From positions 17,279,529 to 17,343,528 of the forward strand of contig OX638132.1 in the NCBI GenBank assembly GCA_951804985.1: DNA of 64,000 bases, in the 5' to 3' direction. The notes under the pieces were generated by a model. That model saw only the letters and a list, made by a program, of their open reading frames with translations, had not been told where the DNA came from and made no database searches. This DNA is from Dryomyza anilis. Taxonomy: Eukaryota; Arthropoda; Insecta; Diptera; Dryomyzidae. Positions 1 through 12,758 of this stretch are shown piece after piece; positions within the stretch are counted from its first letter, which is position 1, and each line of letters starts with the position of its first letter. A program made the translations under genes and the position numbers.

Positions 1-599
1 CAAAAACATTTTATAAATCTGCCGTGGCATGTACACATTTTTGAACATGCCGATTCTCTTCGTAAAACCTGCTGTAGGAATGCTGACATTTTTGATGAAA
101 TACAAACTACATGCTATGCCGTTCGTAAAATCTGTCAGTAAACTGCGCTTTTGCCAGAAATATGTCGATATTCTGCCAGTAACCTGCCGAATATTTTGTC
201 TCGGGTTAATACGATATCTGTGCAATGTTGAGTTATCTATAAAAAAAAATCTAAATCAAAAATTGAATAACTCTGAGAAATGTTTTGAAATTCACAGCAG
301 ATCGAAAATCAAATATTCGTTACACAAATATTCAACCATTCTCAGTCTGCCATGGTTCGAATCATTTCGAGTGAATTCTTCTGTGTCTCGCATTGATCTC
401 GTTACGATATCGAAACGAATGACAGACTGGGTTTGAATTCATTTTGAAAAATTTAAAAATCAAACAAAAAAACAAATTCAATCGAATTGAAATTTTAGTA
501 TATTTCAATTGGAAGTTACAACTACCGGTAAAACAAAAGTTTGTCCAATATACGCTCTTACTGAGTAGTCAAATTGACAAGCTGATTATTTATTGAACA
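1..599. repeat. Fragment of dispersed element at window start
   Basis: Positions 1-53 match 42500-42552 with one visible difference, in the same orientation. That second copy lies in the transposon nest at 40.1-42.8 kb, so the window probably opens inside a copy of the same element. The flank (60-210) repeats a TTCGTAAAACCTGC-like motif. The rest is AT-rich with no gene seen. Confidence 0.5.
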
Positions 600-1560
600 A
601 GTTCATAAAGGTTGCATTAAATCAATTGGTAATTTGTAGTTTTTTTTTTAAATAGTCATATTTTTTATAATAAATACTCGTTGAGGCGAAAACAACACTG
701 TCTACGTCAACATGTGAATTGTGATGAGTATGCGCTCTCGCCGTTTGAATTCAATTTTTTGAGGAGAGGAACTGCGAAGAGCATGAGTTTGCGCTCTTTT
801 CAGTAAACTTTTGTTTTTCTTCCTGATTGTGTGTGTGTGTTTTTTTTTGTTTTTATTTACATACGGCTTTTCCGGTACAGTATATTTTTTACAAACTTGC
901 AGCATTTATAAATTCTTTTTCTCTCTGTGTTTCGCGCTGTCTCCTTCTTATAAAATGTCTCCTATAAAATTGTGTGTGGGCTCAAAGTAGTTGCTGTGAG
1001 AAACGTTTTTCAGAGATACTAGTGGGTGGATGGATAACAAGTGAAAATCTTATTGATTTTTCACAATATCAACGAGAAACTGAAGTTTTATACCGAACAT
1101 TGCTGCGATAGCACGCAAAATTAGATGTAGAACAAGAAAAACTTAAATATTTTACGTAGATTAGTGCAAATAAAATTTGGATTTTGATAAAAAGAAAAAC
1201 AAAAAAAATATATATATCTACAAAATATAAATATATAAAAAGTGTGTGCTAATATTGTGTATGGAAAAATATTTATACGCCTATTTATTTACCAAATTTG
1301 TAATGTGCGCGTTTAATTTATAAATCTTTTACAGTTTAATTAAAGTTTGTAACTATGTTTTTTGTATATTCTTTATATTTTAACAAATTATTTTTTATAG
1401 TATTGTTTGGAATTTTCTTACTATTGAACTATTAAAAAAACACACACAGCTGCTGCTTCATTTACGTAGTCGTCTATATGCGTTGGAACTTGTCCTTGTT
1501 CTCGTCCTTACCACTGCCTTTGTGGTGTTCTCCAAGTAGCTATTCCAAGGTCACCTCTTA
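600..1560 (+). promoter_or_regulatory. Possible distal promoter / leader region
   Basis: Two TATAAAA boxes lie at 949 and 963 in a non-repetitive, less AT-rich block. It is followed by a long ATG-poor A-rich stretch of the kind seen in fly 5' leaders. It could be an upstream first exon of wrd or of an unseen gene. There is no splice or coding evidence, so this is a weak call. Confidence 0.18.
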
Positions 1561-3626
1561 CTCAATGTTAATAATTCTATTAGGTGCTTCGACTTTTATA
1601 TGCAGTATTAAAAAATGTGCTGCATAGTAATTAACTCGGTAAATTCAATTGTTTCCATTAGTGTTTTGTGCTGTATTTGCCTGCTGTCATATGAGAATGT
1701 TGTAAACCTTATTTTTTTTTTAATGAAATAAAGTCCTTTTTATGTGTTTGCTTTTGTAACAAGTTATCACAACTAATATCATTATTTTCAAATTAATATC
1801 ATTATTTTCAATTATTTTAAAATGCTACATTCACTTTTGTGCCATTCTGTAGACAATATAAATGTTTATGCCACTTGCTGTTTGCGGAAATAAACATTTT
1901 TGAGGTTAAATTAATTCTGGTGTTTGTGCTTCTACTGTATTAAACACAATTTTCATTCAATCATGTTGTCATGATTTTATTATTTTTGGTATTCAAGCTT
2001 ATGTGGTGGGGAACGCACGGTTGATGGACGGACGCTGATCATATAATAGATGATAGTAACCAGCTACAGGCCAAAGTGAGTGTAGCTGTCGAAATCGTCA
2101 TCAGCCCACTCTTAACTTCAAAATTATAAAAAAACAATATATATAAGTTTGAAGAATTATTTATGTTCTATGTATGAAGCGTCATCTACTCGTTATTGTG
2201 TCAAAAATTTTTATTGTGTTGGTATAAATTTCATTTATTACACAGTCTGACAAAATTTAAAATTTAGTTGCACACATGAGAAAATTCTCCAGATTCTAAA
2301 TGCACGCAAAAAGATACGAATGTCATTCAGTTTTTCTGGAGGTTTTGGTTTTGTCTGCTTTTTGAGATTGTTAAAATTTGATAAAAAAAATGTATATTAA
2401 AGTAGAACTTTTTCTAAAACTTCTAATAAGTATGTGGTGGGGAAATGTTTGGACCACTGCTGGATGAAATCTCTGGAGAAGTTGATAATGAAATGATTCA
2501 TGTATTTTATTAGCCAACATAGGCCTTTATGTAGATCCAAATAATTTAATGATTAAATAGCTGGATGTAGTCTCCGATACTTTGGATTTAATTCAAGCCA
2601 CTTATAAGCCAATTTTTAAAGCGGTAGACCGTGTTTGAAGCTATTATGTTCTGAAGAGTTTTCCTGTTATAAAGAAGACATTCAAAATAGATTTGACAGG
2701 CACTTTTTTCGCCCATATGACTAAATCAGTATATAGAAGAACACGGATTCCAGATCCAAGGCGGTGAATTTTTTTCAACCAAGTATGTTTTAACCAAACG
2801 TTACACATCAGTTATCGTCACCGAAATGTTGGGAAGTAATAACTTTGAAAACCGAAATATCCTACTGAAATTATCTTATATATAAAACATGAAAAAAAAA
2901 TCCAAAAAAAATTCAATAAAATTCAATAAAAAACAAAAAAAAAAAATCCGGTGGAGAGTATTTTTTTTTTTAAATCCAGATTTTTTCCAGTCATGTATTC
3001 AGTAGGTACTTAAAAACTAAATTTTATTCAAAATAAAACAAACCTAAATACTAAGTTCTTCACAAAGCAAATCTCCAATTTACGTTTGAATCTTAAAAAG
3101 TTAGAGAATATTAAAAAAATTAATTAATCAATTATTAGATCAAGATCAGATTCGCATATTTTGCAAATAATTACGTTTAAATGTTGAAGTTGAAACTGAA
3201 AAATGCTTTAAATCCCGAGGAAATCCGTTCCATACACGAACAATTTAAACTAAAAAAGATCGTTCAAAAATAGAGGTATTTTGGGTATCCGTATTTGAAT
3301 ATTTCTAGGTGATCTGGCGATATCAAACAAGTCACATATATATTTTTAACACTTTTAATTACTTTATAATATAAAGCTTTAGATAGTCAAAGAAACTATT
3401 TTTCCACAGTGCTATAACTATTTTCTATAAATTATTTGATGAAAATTCAAAAAATAGCATATTTTCTAATTAAAAAGTAATAATTATTAAAGTCCAGAAG
3501 ATTCTTATGAAGTCAAACGCTAGTGAGAAATACAATCGTTTCCAAAACGATTCGATTTATTTGTAGAAACTCTGATGTGAGTAAATTCCTACTTAAGTAA
3601 AATTGTCAAAATGGATCGTTTCAAAC
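1561..3626. other. Intergenic, AT-rich, decayed repeat sequence
   Basis: No supportable gene. The short motif ATGTGGTGGGGAA occurs near 2000 and 2432, suggesting degraded repeat copies. 2440-2770 is less AT-rich, but all frames are broken. Confidence 0.4.
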
Positions 3627-4130
3627 TAGGGCTGTGCGATTAATCGATTAATAAAATTATATAATTAATCAATTTTCTAATTAATTGATTAATTAAGATT
3701 TTCGATTAATCATAACATTGATTAATCAATTAATCCGAATTCTGATTAATCAAAATTGTGATTAATCAGTATTTTGATCAATCAGAATTTCTAGTTAATC
3801 AACTTTTTCGTCGCGAAATATTTAAAAATACTTTATTATATGGTTCTTGAACATTAAAAACACTTTATTTATTTTTAAAATTATTTTAAAAATAAATTTT
3901 TCACTTTATTTAAGGTGACAAAATTTTCAAATGTTATTGAATAAAATTAATTCATTTTCAATTAATCAAAATGCTGATTAATCAGGGTTCTGATTAATCG
4001 ATTAATCAATTAATCAGGATTCTGATTAATCGATTAATCAATTAATCAGGATTCTGATTAATCTCGATTTTGATTATTTACGATTTTGATTAATCACGAT
4101 TTTGATTAATTGATTAATCGCACAGTCCTA
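3627..4130. mobile_element. hAT-like MITE with TTAATC-repeat interior
   Basis: Begins TAGGGCTGTGCGATTAATCG and ends with the inverted form (CGCACAGTCCTA). It is flanked by 8-bp duplications TTTCAAAC (3619-3626) and ATTCAAAC (4131-4138), one mismatch. An 8-bp duplication and this type of terminus are typical of hAT elements. The interior is many copies of GATTAATCGATTAATC-type units, so it is non-autonomous. Confidence 0.7.
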
Positions 4131-5140
4131 ATTCAAACCTTATAAATCGTTCAATATTTTACAGAAACATTTAAAATAAAAATGACGTTATCAAATCGAC
4201 AATAGTTATTGACAACTTTGATCGTAAACAAATACAGAAACGAGCTACTGATCTGAAATCATATCTTGGATTTTGTTTATATGTGCAAAACAGTGTTGTA
4301 CAGTGTGTTATACCAACGTAGGAGTTGCTTTTTCATAGAAGTCATAGAAAATATGTTTAAAAAATTTGTAGAACTAGTTCAAGTGTCTCTGGTAGAACAA
4401 ACAAAAAAAAATAAAAAGTCACCAAAATGGATGCAAACTTGGCATGCGTAAGTAGAACACACCGTGTGACCTATACCAAATTGTTTTTGTTTTTAACTAA
4501 CAGCCCACAAATTCTGCTTTTGTGTGCCTTTTACAAAATTTATTCTAAATGAATTATGAACTACAGCAATTAAATGTATAGAGAAAGTGAGTTAAAAGTA
4601 ATAACATATATTTTTACCATGTCCATTGTTAGGTTATGTGTGTTGTTTTCATCTAACAACCACACATATTTATTAAGAAATGTAGGTGGTTATTATTTTT
4701 GGTGAGCAATACTTGTTAATAACCGTTGTCCAAATCGATGTCAAGTTATATAAAAGTTGTACTTGAAAAAAATAGTCATAATTTTTAAAAATTCTTAATA
4801 TGTAAACGTACGTACATATCGTGCTTATTACATTTTTCGATCGAAAACGAAAATTTAAAATATACCAGAATAATATTTACTTTCTGTAGTACAAAAACGA
4901 AAATTTTACGTCAAAATTTCGTCACAAGAATTTGGATTTCTACATTTGGATTATACAGACGACGAAACAATTTATTAATATTTTTTGCAAAACACAATTA
5001 ATAAAAATTGTGAAAAGTAAGCTTTAATACTACTTTTTTTAATATCGCTACATTTTTATATTCTCTAAATGCAACACTGTAATTGAAAAAAATGTTTAAA
5101 AGGTACTCATAATGAAAATGTTGAAGTGAATTCAAACAAT
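4131..5140. other. Intergenic, AT-rich
   Basis: Nothing recognisable as a gene. About 4393-4440 has a decayed AAAAGTCACCAA segment like the terminus of the MITE at 59468. Confidence 0.35.
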
Positions 5141-5144
5141 ATAG

Positions 5145-6008
5145 ACACAGAAAAATGTACATCATATTGATGAATTCCGTTCTTCAACCCATGATTCATT
5201 GTATTGAAGAACCATTCATAATATTAATGACTAATGCCATTATTGTTATGAATGCTATCATAAATATGAAGAACGCTTGGTAACTGTCGAACAAGTGTTC
5301 TTAAATATGATGAACTGTATGTGAAGAATACGTTTCATCATATTAATGAACCAAAATATAAAATACAACATATAGTTCATCATATTGAAGAACGCTGTTC
5401 ATTAAACCAAATTTCTATCAAATTATTTTTTTTTCGTTCATTTTTTGCCGTACTTCTCAGTTCTCAAGTAGTTCTTGTATGATATTTCTTATATAATGCT
5501 TGCTCGACATGCATAAATTGGTAAAATGTTTTATAATATATTTATTATAATTACTACTTTTTATTAATAAAAAGTTATATTTATAAAAAATATATTTTTG
5601 AAAAAAAAAAAAAAATTTTTTTTCGAATTTTTTTTTTAAAATTTATTTTTCGCACAATTTTTTTTTCGAACAAATTTTTTTTCGGAATAATATTTTTTTA
5701 TCCGAAATTTTTTTTTAGGATAATTTTTTTAATGTTATTTTTTAAATAAAATTTTTACAAATTTTTTTTTTCGAATTATTTATAACAAAAAACATTTTTT
5801 TTTTTGAAAAAATATTATGAAGAAATTCATCAATATGACAATTCAAATTCATTGTATTGAATAATTTGTTCATATATATAATGAATGCATTCATTAATAT
5901 GTCATTTAATGAACGGTGGTATCTATATAATGAATCTGGTAGTTGGAGAAAAAATTCATAATATTTATGAATAAATTCATCATATTGAAGAATTTTTTTT
6001 GTCTGTGT
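5145..6008. mobile_element. MITE, ACACAGAAAAA family, copy 1
   Basis: Inverted ends ACACAGAAAAATGTACAT and (reverse complement of the right end) ACACAGACAAAAAAAATTC, with 4-bp duplications ATAG at 5141-5144 and 6009-6012. The interior has inverted TTCATCATATTGAAGAA motifs and long homopolymeric T runs. The second copy is at 8078-8930. It encodes nothing. Confidence 0.7.
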
Positions 6009-6624
6009 ATAGATGACATTTAATGAAAATAATGACATTTACTTTTTATTCTCTTGTAAAAAATACACCCATGAATTGTGGTGCTTTGTTAAGTGCCATT
6101 CTTCAACTTAATGCAATGCTTTACGCATTCTCAAACTCCTCCGCAGCACCAAGAATCGATACTATACAATGCGATGCAACAATTTTTCACATAAAAATAA
6201 CTCACAACAGCATTTTGCTTTGTCGTTGCTCTAGCAACAGCTGATTTTCCATAGGCTTAACTTTTACCGCCTCTGTCGACCTACGTTCCTTTTTATGCTC
6301 ACAGAAATGCATGTAATTTAATTAAATGCTGCCATTACGTGACCCACAACAACAGCCAAGAAGACAGCTCTATGTCACTGCGTCCGTACGTTCCCTTAGG
6401 CAATGTGCTGCACATTGCGAAGCACGCACTTTGACTTGTTCTTCCTCATCATATGCTGCAGAGAAAAAATTAACTAGCAAATGGAATCAAATGTTTTACA
6501 ATTTGAAAATTTTAACAATAACGTTATATCTATATGAAATTATGTTTAAAACGGCATATCACATATTTGAATGCACCTAGAGTACTTTATAAAATACAAG
6601 ACAAAATATGATTTGCATTAAGTA
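6009..6624. other. Unique, less AT-rich intergenic DNA
   Basis: 6030-6460 has near-balanced composition and no repeat partner in the window. Open frames (e.g. 6326-6580) show no recognisable domain or splice context. It may be regulatory; no function can be assigned. Confidence 0.3.
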
Positions 6625-6840
6625 CCAGGGGGGTTACTCTGTATGGCGATTCGAGCGTCAATGCTATATAAAAGTCAGTTATATTCGAAGGAAAAATCAC
6701 ACAATCGCAAAGTAGCAGTGTTCCGTTGTGTGTTTTAAGCGAAAGTTCCAAATGTTATTGCGAAAGTCACACTACCAAAGTCATTTATTAGAATGCGAGT
6801 AATATCACTTGCGAATCGAGTTACAGAGTAACCCCCCAGG
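6625..6840. mobile_element. Short MITE with GGGGGGTTACTCTGTA ends
   Basis: The left end CCAGGGGGGTTACTCTGTA is mirrored at the right end (reverse complement CCTGGGGGGTTACTCTGTA). The inner GCGATTCGAG is also inverted. It is about 216 bp and non-coding. The target duplication is unclear. Confidence 0.7.
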
Positions 6841-8045
6841 GCTCGGGTGGACCTGTAATTGGGCTCGTTTAATTTTTCTGAATCGAAAACAGCAACTAGA
6901 ATTGAAACTGTTTTAATTTCTGAAATTTCCTAACTGAATCTGAATTGTTAGAAAACCATAAATTATTATTTTTATTAATTTAGAATTTTAAAATATAATT
7001 AACTAATATTATTTCTATATCTATATAGTTTTTTTTGTATGTGCCCATTTTATCAATGTGTTTTCAAAAAAATACAATTCGTTCCACGCAGAACGAAAAT
7101 ATTTTAAAAATCTATTTAAATTCTGATAAGCGGAACCATATTGCTCTCTGGAGCTTATTGCCTCAATTATGTTTCACGATTAACATCTTTTATTTTATTT
7201 TTGTATTCAAATTCTTTGCATATTTTCATCAGTGTAGTAACCACAACTACAGATACGAGCTTTTGTTTTCTATTATTCTTCAAGTATTCTTTAAACTATT
7301 TTATACATCTTATAGTTCCGTTAAATGCATTATACATCAACAAATTGCTGCTGATTTTTTTTTGTTTGATGCTGCAGCAGTAGTTGTTGTCTTGATTAAA
7401 TTAAAGGCTTTTAATGTGCCTCAAATGGCGGTGGCAACGGCAACGGAGCTGCCACATTAGCAACGCTATTAAATAGACCAGAAATATAATTTTTGTTAGT
7501 TTAAACTTAAAATGTTTGTTTAGAAGATGAAAGTGATCATAATTTAATTAATGTTTGTTAAATTTATAGTTTTATGAATTGTACAATCATTATTGTAGAA
7601 GCATTTAAATAATTGCAATAGTTAAGTTATTTTACAAAAATCATATTTTCGACCGTAGCTAAGTGCTTAGTGTGGTGACTGTAAAGGTTATGGGACCGAA
7701 TAATTAAAAAATGGTTTAAATCATTACAAAAATATATACAAATTTAGAAAATTATTTTTTAAAATATGATGCCATTAAAATACAATCTTAAAATTTGGCA
7801 TGAACATTTATATCAGATCAGCCAAAATATACGATTTATTTTAGAATTTTAAAACGGTCCTTTTAAAGGACATTAATTTTGAAGTGCAAAGATATTGACA
7901 TGTTCAAATATCTATTAGCGTTAAAACGATCCCTCAACGATCCCTAGCATATCTAGTTTAAGAGATAGTTAAACATACAATATGGATTTTTGGGTCAAAA
8001 TAATTTTCCAAAAAGACTTAATCGCAATATTCTAATAAATGTCAC
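6841..8045. other. Intergenic, AT-rich
   Basis: No gene recognised. 7370-7460 is GC-richer (GATGCTGCAGCAG, then GGCGGTGGCAACGGCAACGG) but isolated, without a domain or splice partner that I can find. Confidence 0.35.
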
Positions 8046-8211
8046 GAATGTTAATATTCTCTAACGTTTTAAGCATGCACAGAAAAAAAAATGTACATTC
8101 CGTTCTTCAAACCATGATTCATTGTATTGAATGTTAATATTCTCTAACGTTTTAAGCATGCACAGAAAAAAAAATGTACATTCCGTTCTTCAAACCATGA
8201 TTCATTGTATT
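8046..8211. repeat. 83-bp tandem duplication at a MITE end
   Basis: The segment starting GAATGTTAATATTCTC at 8046 recurs at 8129 almost unchanged. It includes 32 bp of flank and the first about 50 bp of the MITE, so the duplication happened after insertion. Confidence 0.8.
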
Positions 8212-8930
8212 AATAACTAACGCCATCAATGTTATGAATGCTTTCATAAATATGAAGAACGCTTGGTAACTGTCGAAAAAGTGTTCTTCAATGTGATGAA
8301 CTGTATGTGAAGAATACGTTTCATCATATTAATGAACCAAAATATAAAATACAACATATTAGTTCCTCATATTGAAGAATTCTGTTCATTAAACCAAATT
8401 TCTATCAAATTATTTTTTTTTTCGTTCATTGTTTGCCGTACTTCTCAGTTCTCAAGTAGTTCTTGTGTGTTATTTCTTATATAATGCTTGCTCGACATGC
8501 ATAAATTAGTAAAATATTAATAAAAAGTTATATTTATAAAAAATAATTTTTGAAAAAATATTTACAACAACTTTTTTTTCGAACAAATTTTTTTTCGAAA
8601 AATTATTTTTTTTCGAATTAATTTTTTTAAAAACCCTTTTTTTTCGGATATTTTTCTTTTTAATTTTTGTACTGTTATTTTTTAAATAAAATTTTTATAA
8701 CAATTTTTTTCGAATTATTTTATAAAAAAATGAAAAAATATATGAACAAATTCATCAATATGACAATTCAAATTCATTGTATTGATTATTTTGTTCATAT
8801 ATATAATGAATACATTCATTAATATGTCATTTAATGAACGGTGGTATCAATATGATGAATCTGGTAGTTGGTGAAAAAATTCATAATATTTATGAATAAA
8901 TTCATCATATTGAAGAATTTTTTTCTGTGT
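8078..8930. mobile_element. MITE, ACACAGAAAAA family, copy 2
   Basis: Same order of motifs as 5145-6008 over almost its whole length, ending GAATTTTTTTCTGTGT. The intact left end is 8161; an extra partial left end at 8078 comes from the 83-bp duplication. Confidence 0.72.
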
Positions 8931-9636
8931 GGTTGAAGTATATACAGGTTATGTCATCTTTCAAAATTCAGTCGCCATTTACTTTTTTTTTTGAAAACTG
9001 TTTATAAGATTCAACATCTGTTTACGAATATTTTAAAACAGAACATCAACGCTTTGTTTACAATTTCATAAAAACAATCAATATTCAAAATTTTAAATTA
9101 AATAAATTTCAACATTTTGCAAACTTTCAAGATTTATTAGAATTGAACAGAAACCACAATGATTGGCAAAAGTGATAAAAGTGAATGTGTGGAGTGAAAT
9201 TTTAATAAAATCTCCAATTTGCAATGCAAAAAACTATAACCTAAAAATAAAGTTTAAAATGAAAATTAATTTTTGTATTTTTAAAATTTTCTTCTTGACA
9301 TTCTCAGTACTCTGTATGTCAATTAAACGTCAAGATGGTCTAACCAAAACCATGGGTTTAAGATAGATATAAACTCGGAAAATTGTGAGGTTTTTTAGAT
9401 AATCATTAAATTATTTATTTAGCATTTATGATGAACCGAAAAACAAAAATTGATTTATTGTTATAAAGGGAATAGTCTAAATTAAAAATTAAAAGTACTA
9501 TACATAAAGTAGTTTAATAAAAATATAAAAACAAAATAAAAACATGATCGTTCCAATTATTTATGTCACCAATATTAGATTTAGGCGCGTGATTGAATCT
9601 CAATTTACTCACGTGATTGTGAGTGGTGAGTATGTC
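8931..9636. other. Intergenic, AT-rich
   Basis: No supportable gene or repeat. The small frame at 9163-9366 has no recognisable feature. Confidence 0.35.
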
Positions 9637-10800
9637 GAATAATACAGAGATCGGAAATGCCCGTGTGCGTGCGCCCGCACATGCCCCTTTCTTCATACAC
9701 TGACGAGCAAATTTGTTTTACGCAGACACTGCACTCGGGCATCACATTTTTTTTACAACACATCCCGTCGCAACGAGTGATGCTTTGCATTATTCTCGGT
9801 ACCTGCCCTCGTGCGTGCTACGAAACTAAAAACTGCAACCCGCGCAGACGTGGAATGAGAAAATAGAGAAGCATATCGCGCAAGTGCTATGGTATTTATT
9901 TCGCGGGGCAACTCCGTGCAACAGCGAAAACAGACTGCCCCTGGCAGCACGCGCATTTTTCACAGCCAGTAAATTTTATTGGCACTGTTTTACTAGACTG
10001 CGCAATGTTTTAATAATTTTTATATAAAACTATTGGTAATACAGACAAGTTTGGCAATACTCAAATACACTTTTAATCGCAGTTTTATTTTGGTTTATAA
10101 AAATTGTATCTTTTAATTGTTGGTTGAACAGAAAAATAAATTTAACATGAAATCTTAATCAACATTTTTATACAAATACTAAAATTATTATGTGCAAAAA
10201 TCTATTTTAATAAAAAAGCTACATGATAGGCTTCGAAAAATAATGTATATCCTCATTTGTAAAAATTTACACTAAGTTTAAACTTGCACTGAAAAACTAG
10301 TACTAAATTATACAATGTTTATAAACCAAATTAAAACTTCGATTAAAAGTGTATTTGAGTATTGCCAAACTTTTCTGTATTAACGATAGTTTTATTTAAA
10401 AATTATTAAAACATTGCGCAGTATATTATAACAGTGCCGTACTCTTGCGCCACATAAGAATGTCATACAAGAAAAAATTAACTGGCTGTGTAAAACTGCC
10501 CCGCGTGCTGCCCGGGGCAGTCGGTTTTCGCTGTTGCACGGAGTTGCCCGCGAAATAAATACCATAGCACTTGCGCGATATGTTTCTCTATTTTCTCATT
10601 CCACGTCTGCGCGGGCTGCAGTTTTTAGTTTCGTAGCCCGCACGAGGGTAGGTACCGAGAATAGTGCAAAGCATCACTCGTTGCGACGGGATGTGTTGTA
10701 AAAAAAATGTGATGCCCGAGTGCGGAGTATGCGTAAACAAATTTGCTTCTCATTTACTTATGGGCGCGGGCGTGCGTGCAAATCCGAACTCTGAATAATA
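9637..10800. mobile_element. Long foldback element, about 470-bp GC-rich inverted arms
   Basis: The left arm (9637-10108) and right arm (10311-10800) are inverted copies. Examples are GATGCTTTGCATTATTCTCG against its complement near 10655, and the GCAGACGTGGAATGAGAAAA block. The loop is about 200 bp. The right arm has a 40-bp insertion near 10440-10480. The arms contain dense CG and are far less AT-rich than the flanks. The small ORFs here occur in mirrored form in both arms and are not genes. It resembles long-TIR/Foldback elements; superfamily unknown. Confidence 0.8.
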
Positions 10801-11763
10801 TTTCTTAAAATATATATTTCGCAGGATTAAAAAAATATTTTTTTAATTTTTTGAGATTTTTTTTAAAGTAAAGATGTTGCAAGGTCTCAGTTAACAGTTC
10901 TTATAACCCTGAGAACCGGCCGTAACCGGTTCTCAGTGGTTTTTTGTGGGGTTATGGGGGTATCAAAGGGCTTATTTTTGCTTGGCTGTATCCGACCATT
11001 TATTGAGAAGGGTGTGGAATGCCATTATTAAATTTTAGTTAACATACCCTTTCTTAGAAAAAAATAGTTTTTCTAAAATGTTACTATTTACGTTGTGTGC
11101 GAATTTGACTAAATTCAAAACTAAACTAAATTTTATCGGCTATGCAGTATTTACTTTTCAATTTAGCAAATTTTCAAGCAAACTTAATTCAACTAAGTTG
11201 GATGACAGTAAACAAATGTATGATAATCGATTAATTACGATTAATTACTTATTACCGGTTACTGAAATGTGATGGAATGAAAACTCATTCAATTTAGTTT
11301 ATTCTTCAATTAAGTCAAACTTGTAATATTTATTATTAAAAAAAAAATAACTCTCTAACATCCTCGAATAGATATTCTCCATTCTATTATTTCCCGAAAT
11401 ATTTTTTTTTTAATAATTTTCCCAGTGGCAATTCTTTCGCTCCATGATTTTACTCAGAAAACATTATTTATCTAAACATTTTATTCTGCACACAAAAAAA
11501 TAATTGCTTGGCATACAGTTGTTTCAACGAATATTCATTTGCATTTACCAAATATAGTTTGCCTTCACTGAAAATCATTTGTGGCAAACAATAGCATGAA
11601 GCGTAATCAACTATTAGTTGAAGCAACTGCAACATTGATTGGGAAGCAAACTTTTTTTCCATTTACAATTTTTTTATTTCCATTGCTACTACAACTAAAT
11701 TTAAAATGAGACATAACCAATATTTAGTAAGCTCAACAGCTTGTTGATTATATTGACTAAATG
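10801..11763. other. Intergenic, AT-rich, with one hairpin
   Basis: A perfect 10-bp stem (TGAGAACCGG / CCGGTTCTCA) with a 6-nt loop lies at 10911-10936. No gene or further repeat recognised. Confidence 0.4.
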
Positions 11764-12758
11764 ATGCAATTTTTGACATTTGACATTTGCGTATTTTAAC
11801 ATTTTTGAATGTAGTTAATCCTCAAGTATGCTGTGCCAAAATCGCGTGTAATTTTGTTGGATATTTCTAGCCACAAAAGACAAAACCAAAAGGGCGAATT
11901 TGAAAAATTGAAAATCTTGTCATGCCATAAGGGCGAATCTTTTCGTTTTTACGTCATAACTTTTTATTGGAATAAGCAAAAATAGTTGTGTAATGGCATT
12001 TATTATTTGTATTCAAAGCACCTATCGTTCTGCATAATTAATTAAACATATTTTGCCAAACATTAATTTGCAATTTGTTAGTTGCAGGAAAAAATGCTAG
12101 GCAAAATATTTTTAAATAATGATGCAGATCGATAGGTGCTATAAAAACAAACAATTAATACCTTTATACCACTATTTTATCTTGAACCAATAAAAAATTA
12201 AAGCAAAAAAACGAAGAAATTGAAAAAATTGAAAATCTTGTCATGCCAAAAGGGCGAATCTTTTCATTTTTTGCTATAACTCTTTTATGGTACAAGATAA
12301 CATGGTGATGTAAAAGCATTTACAAAAGGCCTATCAAAGCACCTATCGTTCTGCATCATTAATTAAAAATATTTTGCCAAACATTAATTTGCAATTTGTT
12401 ATTTGCAGGAAAAAATGTTTAATTATGCCAATAGATAGGTGCTTTAAAAACAAACAATTAATGCCTCTACATTACTATTTTATCTTGCGCTAATAAAAAG
12501 GTATATCATAAAAAACAAAAATATTTGCGTTTTGATCAGGATATAGCCTCACAAAATCCGTCTTTATAATTCAGTAGGTTGTCCAAATCTAAAGATATTT
12601 TATATACGTTATAATAATTGACGAATACACTAAAATAACAGAAAAAAAAAAATTAAAAAATATAAATTTTTCTAATTTTTAAAACACTTCAAACTTTAAA
12701 ATTTGATTTCCCAATATTTTTAAAAATGCACATTCGCCCCTTTGGCATGACAGTTACG
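11764..12758 (-). mobile_element. CGTC-terminal element, copy A (one end eroded)
   Basis: Inverted relative to the copy at 30803. The right end retains CATTCGCCCCTTTGGCATGA followed by a mutated AGTTACG. The left end starts within the terminal repeat at GATGCAATTTTTGACATT. The interior alternates TCATGCCAAAAGGGCGAATC and AACATTAATTTGCAATTTGT motifs in both orientations. Confidence 0.7.

Noticed and set aside
9514..9956. Four overlapping frames at the left arm of the foldback
   Set aside because: They belong to the inverted arm, overlap on both strands and show no family resemblance.
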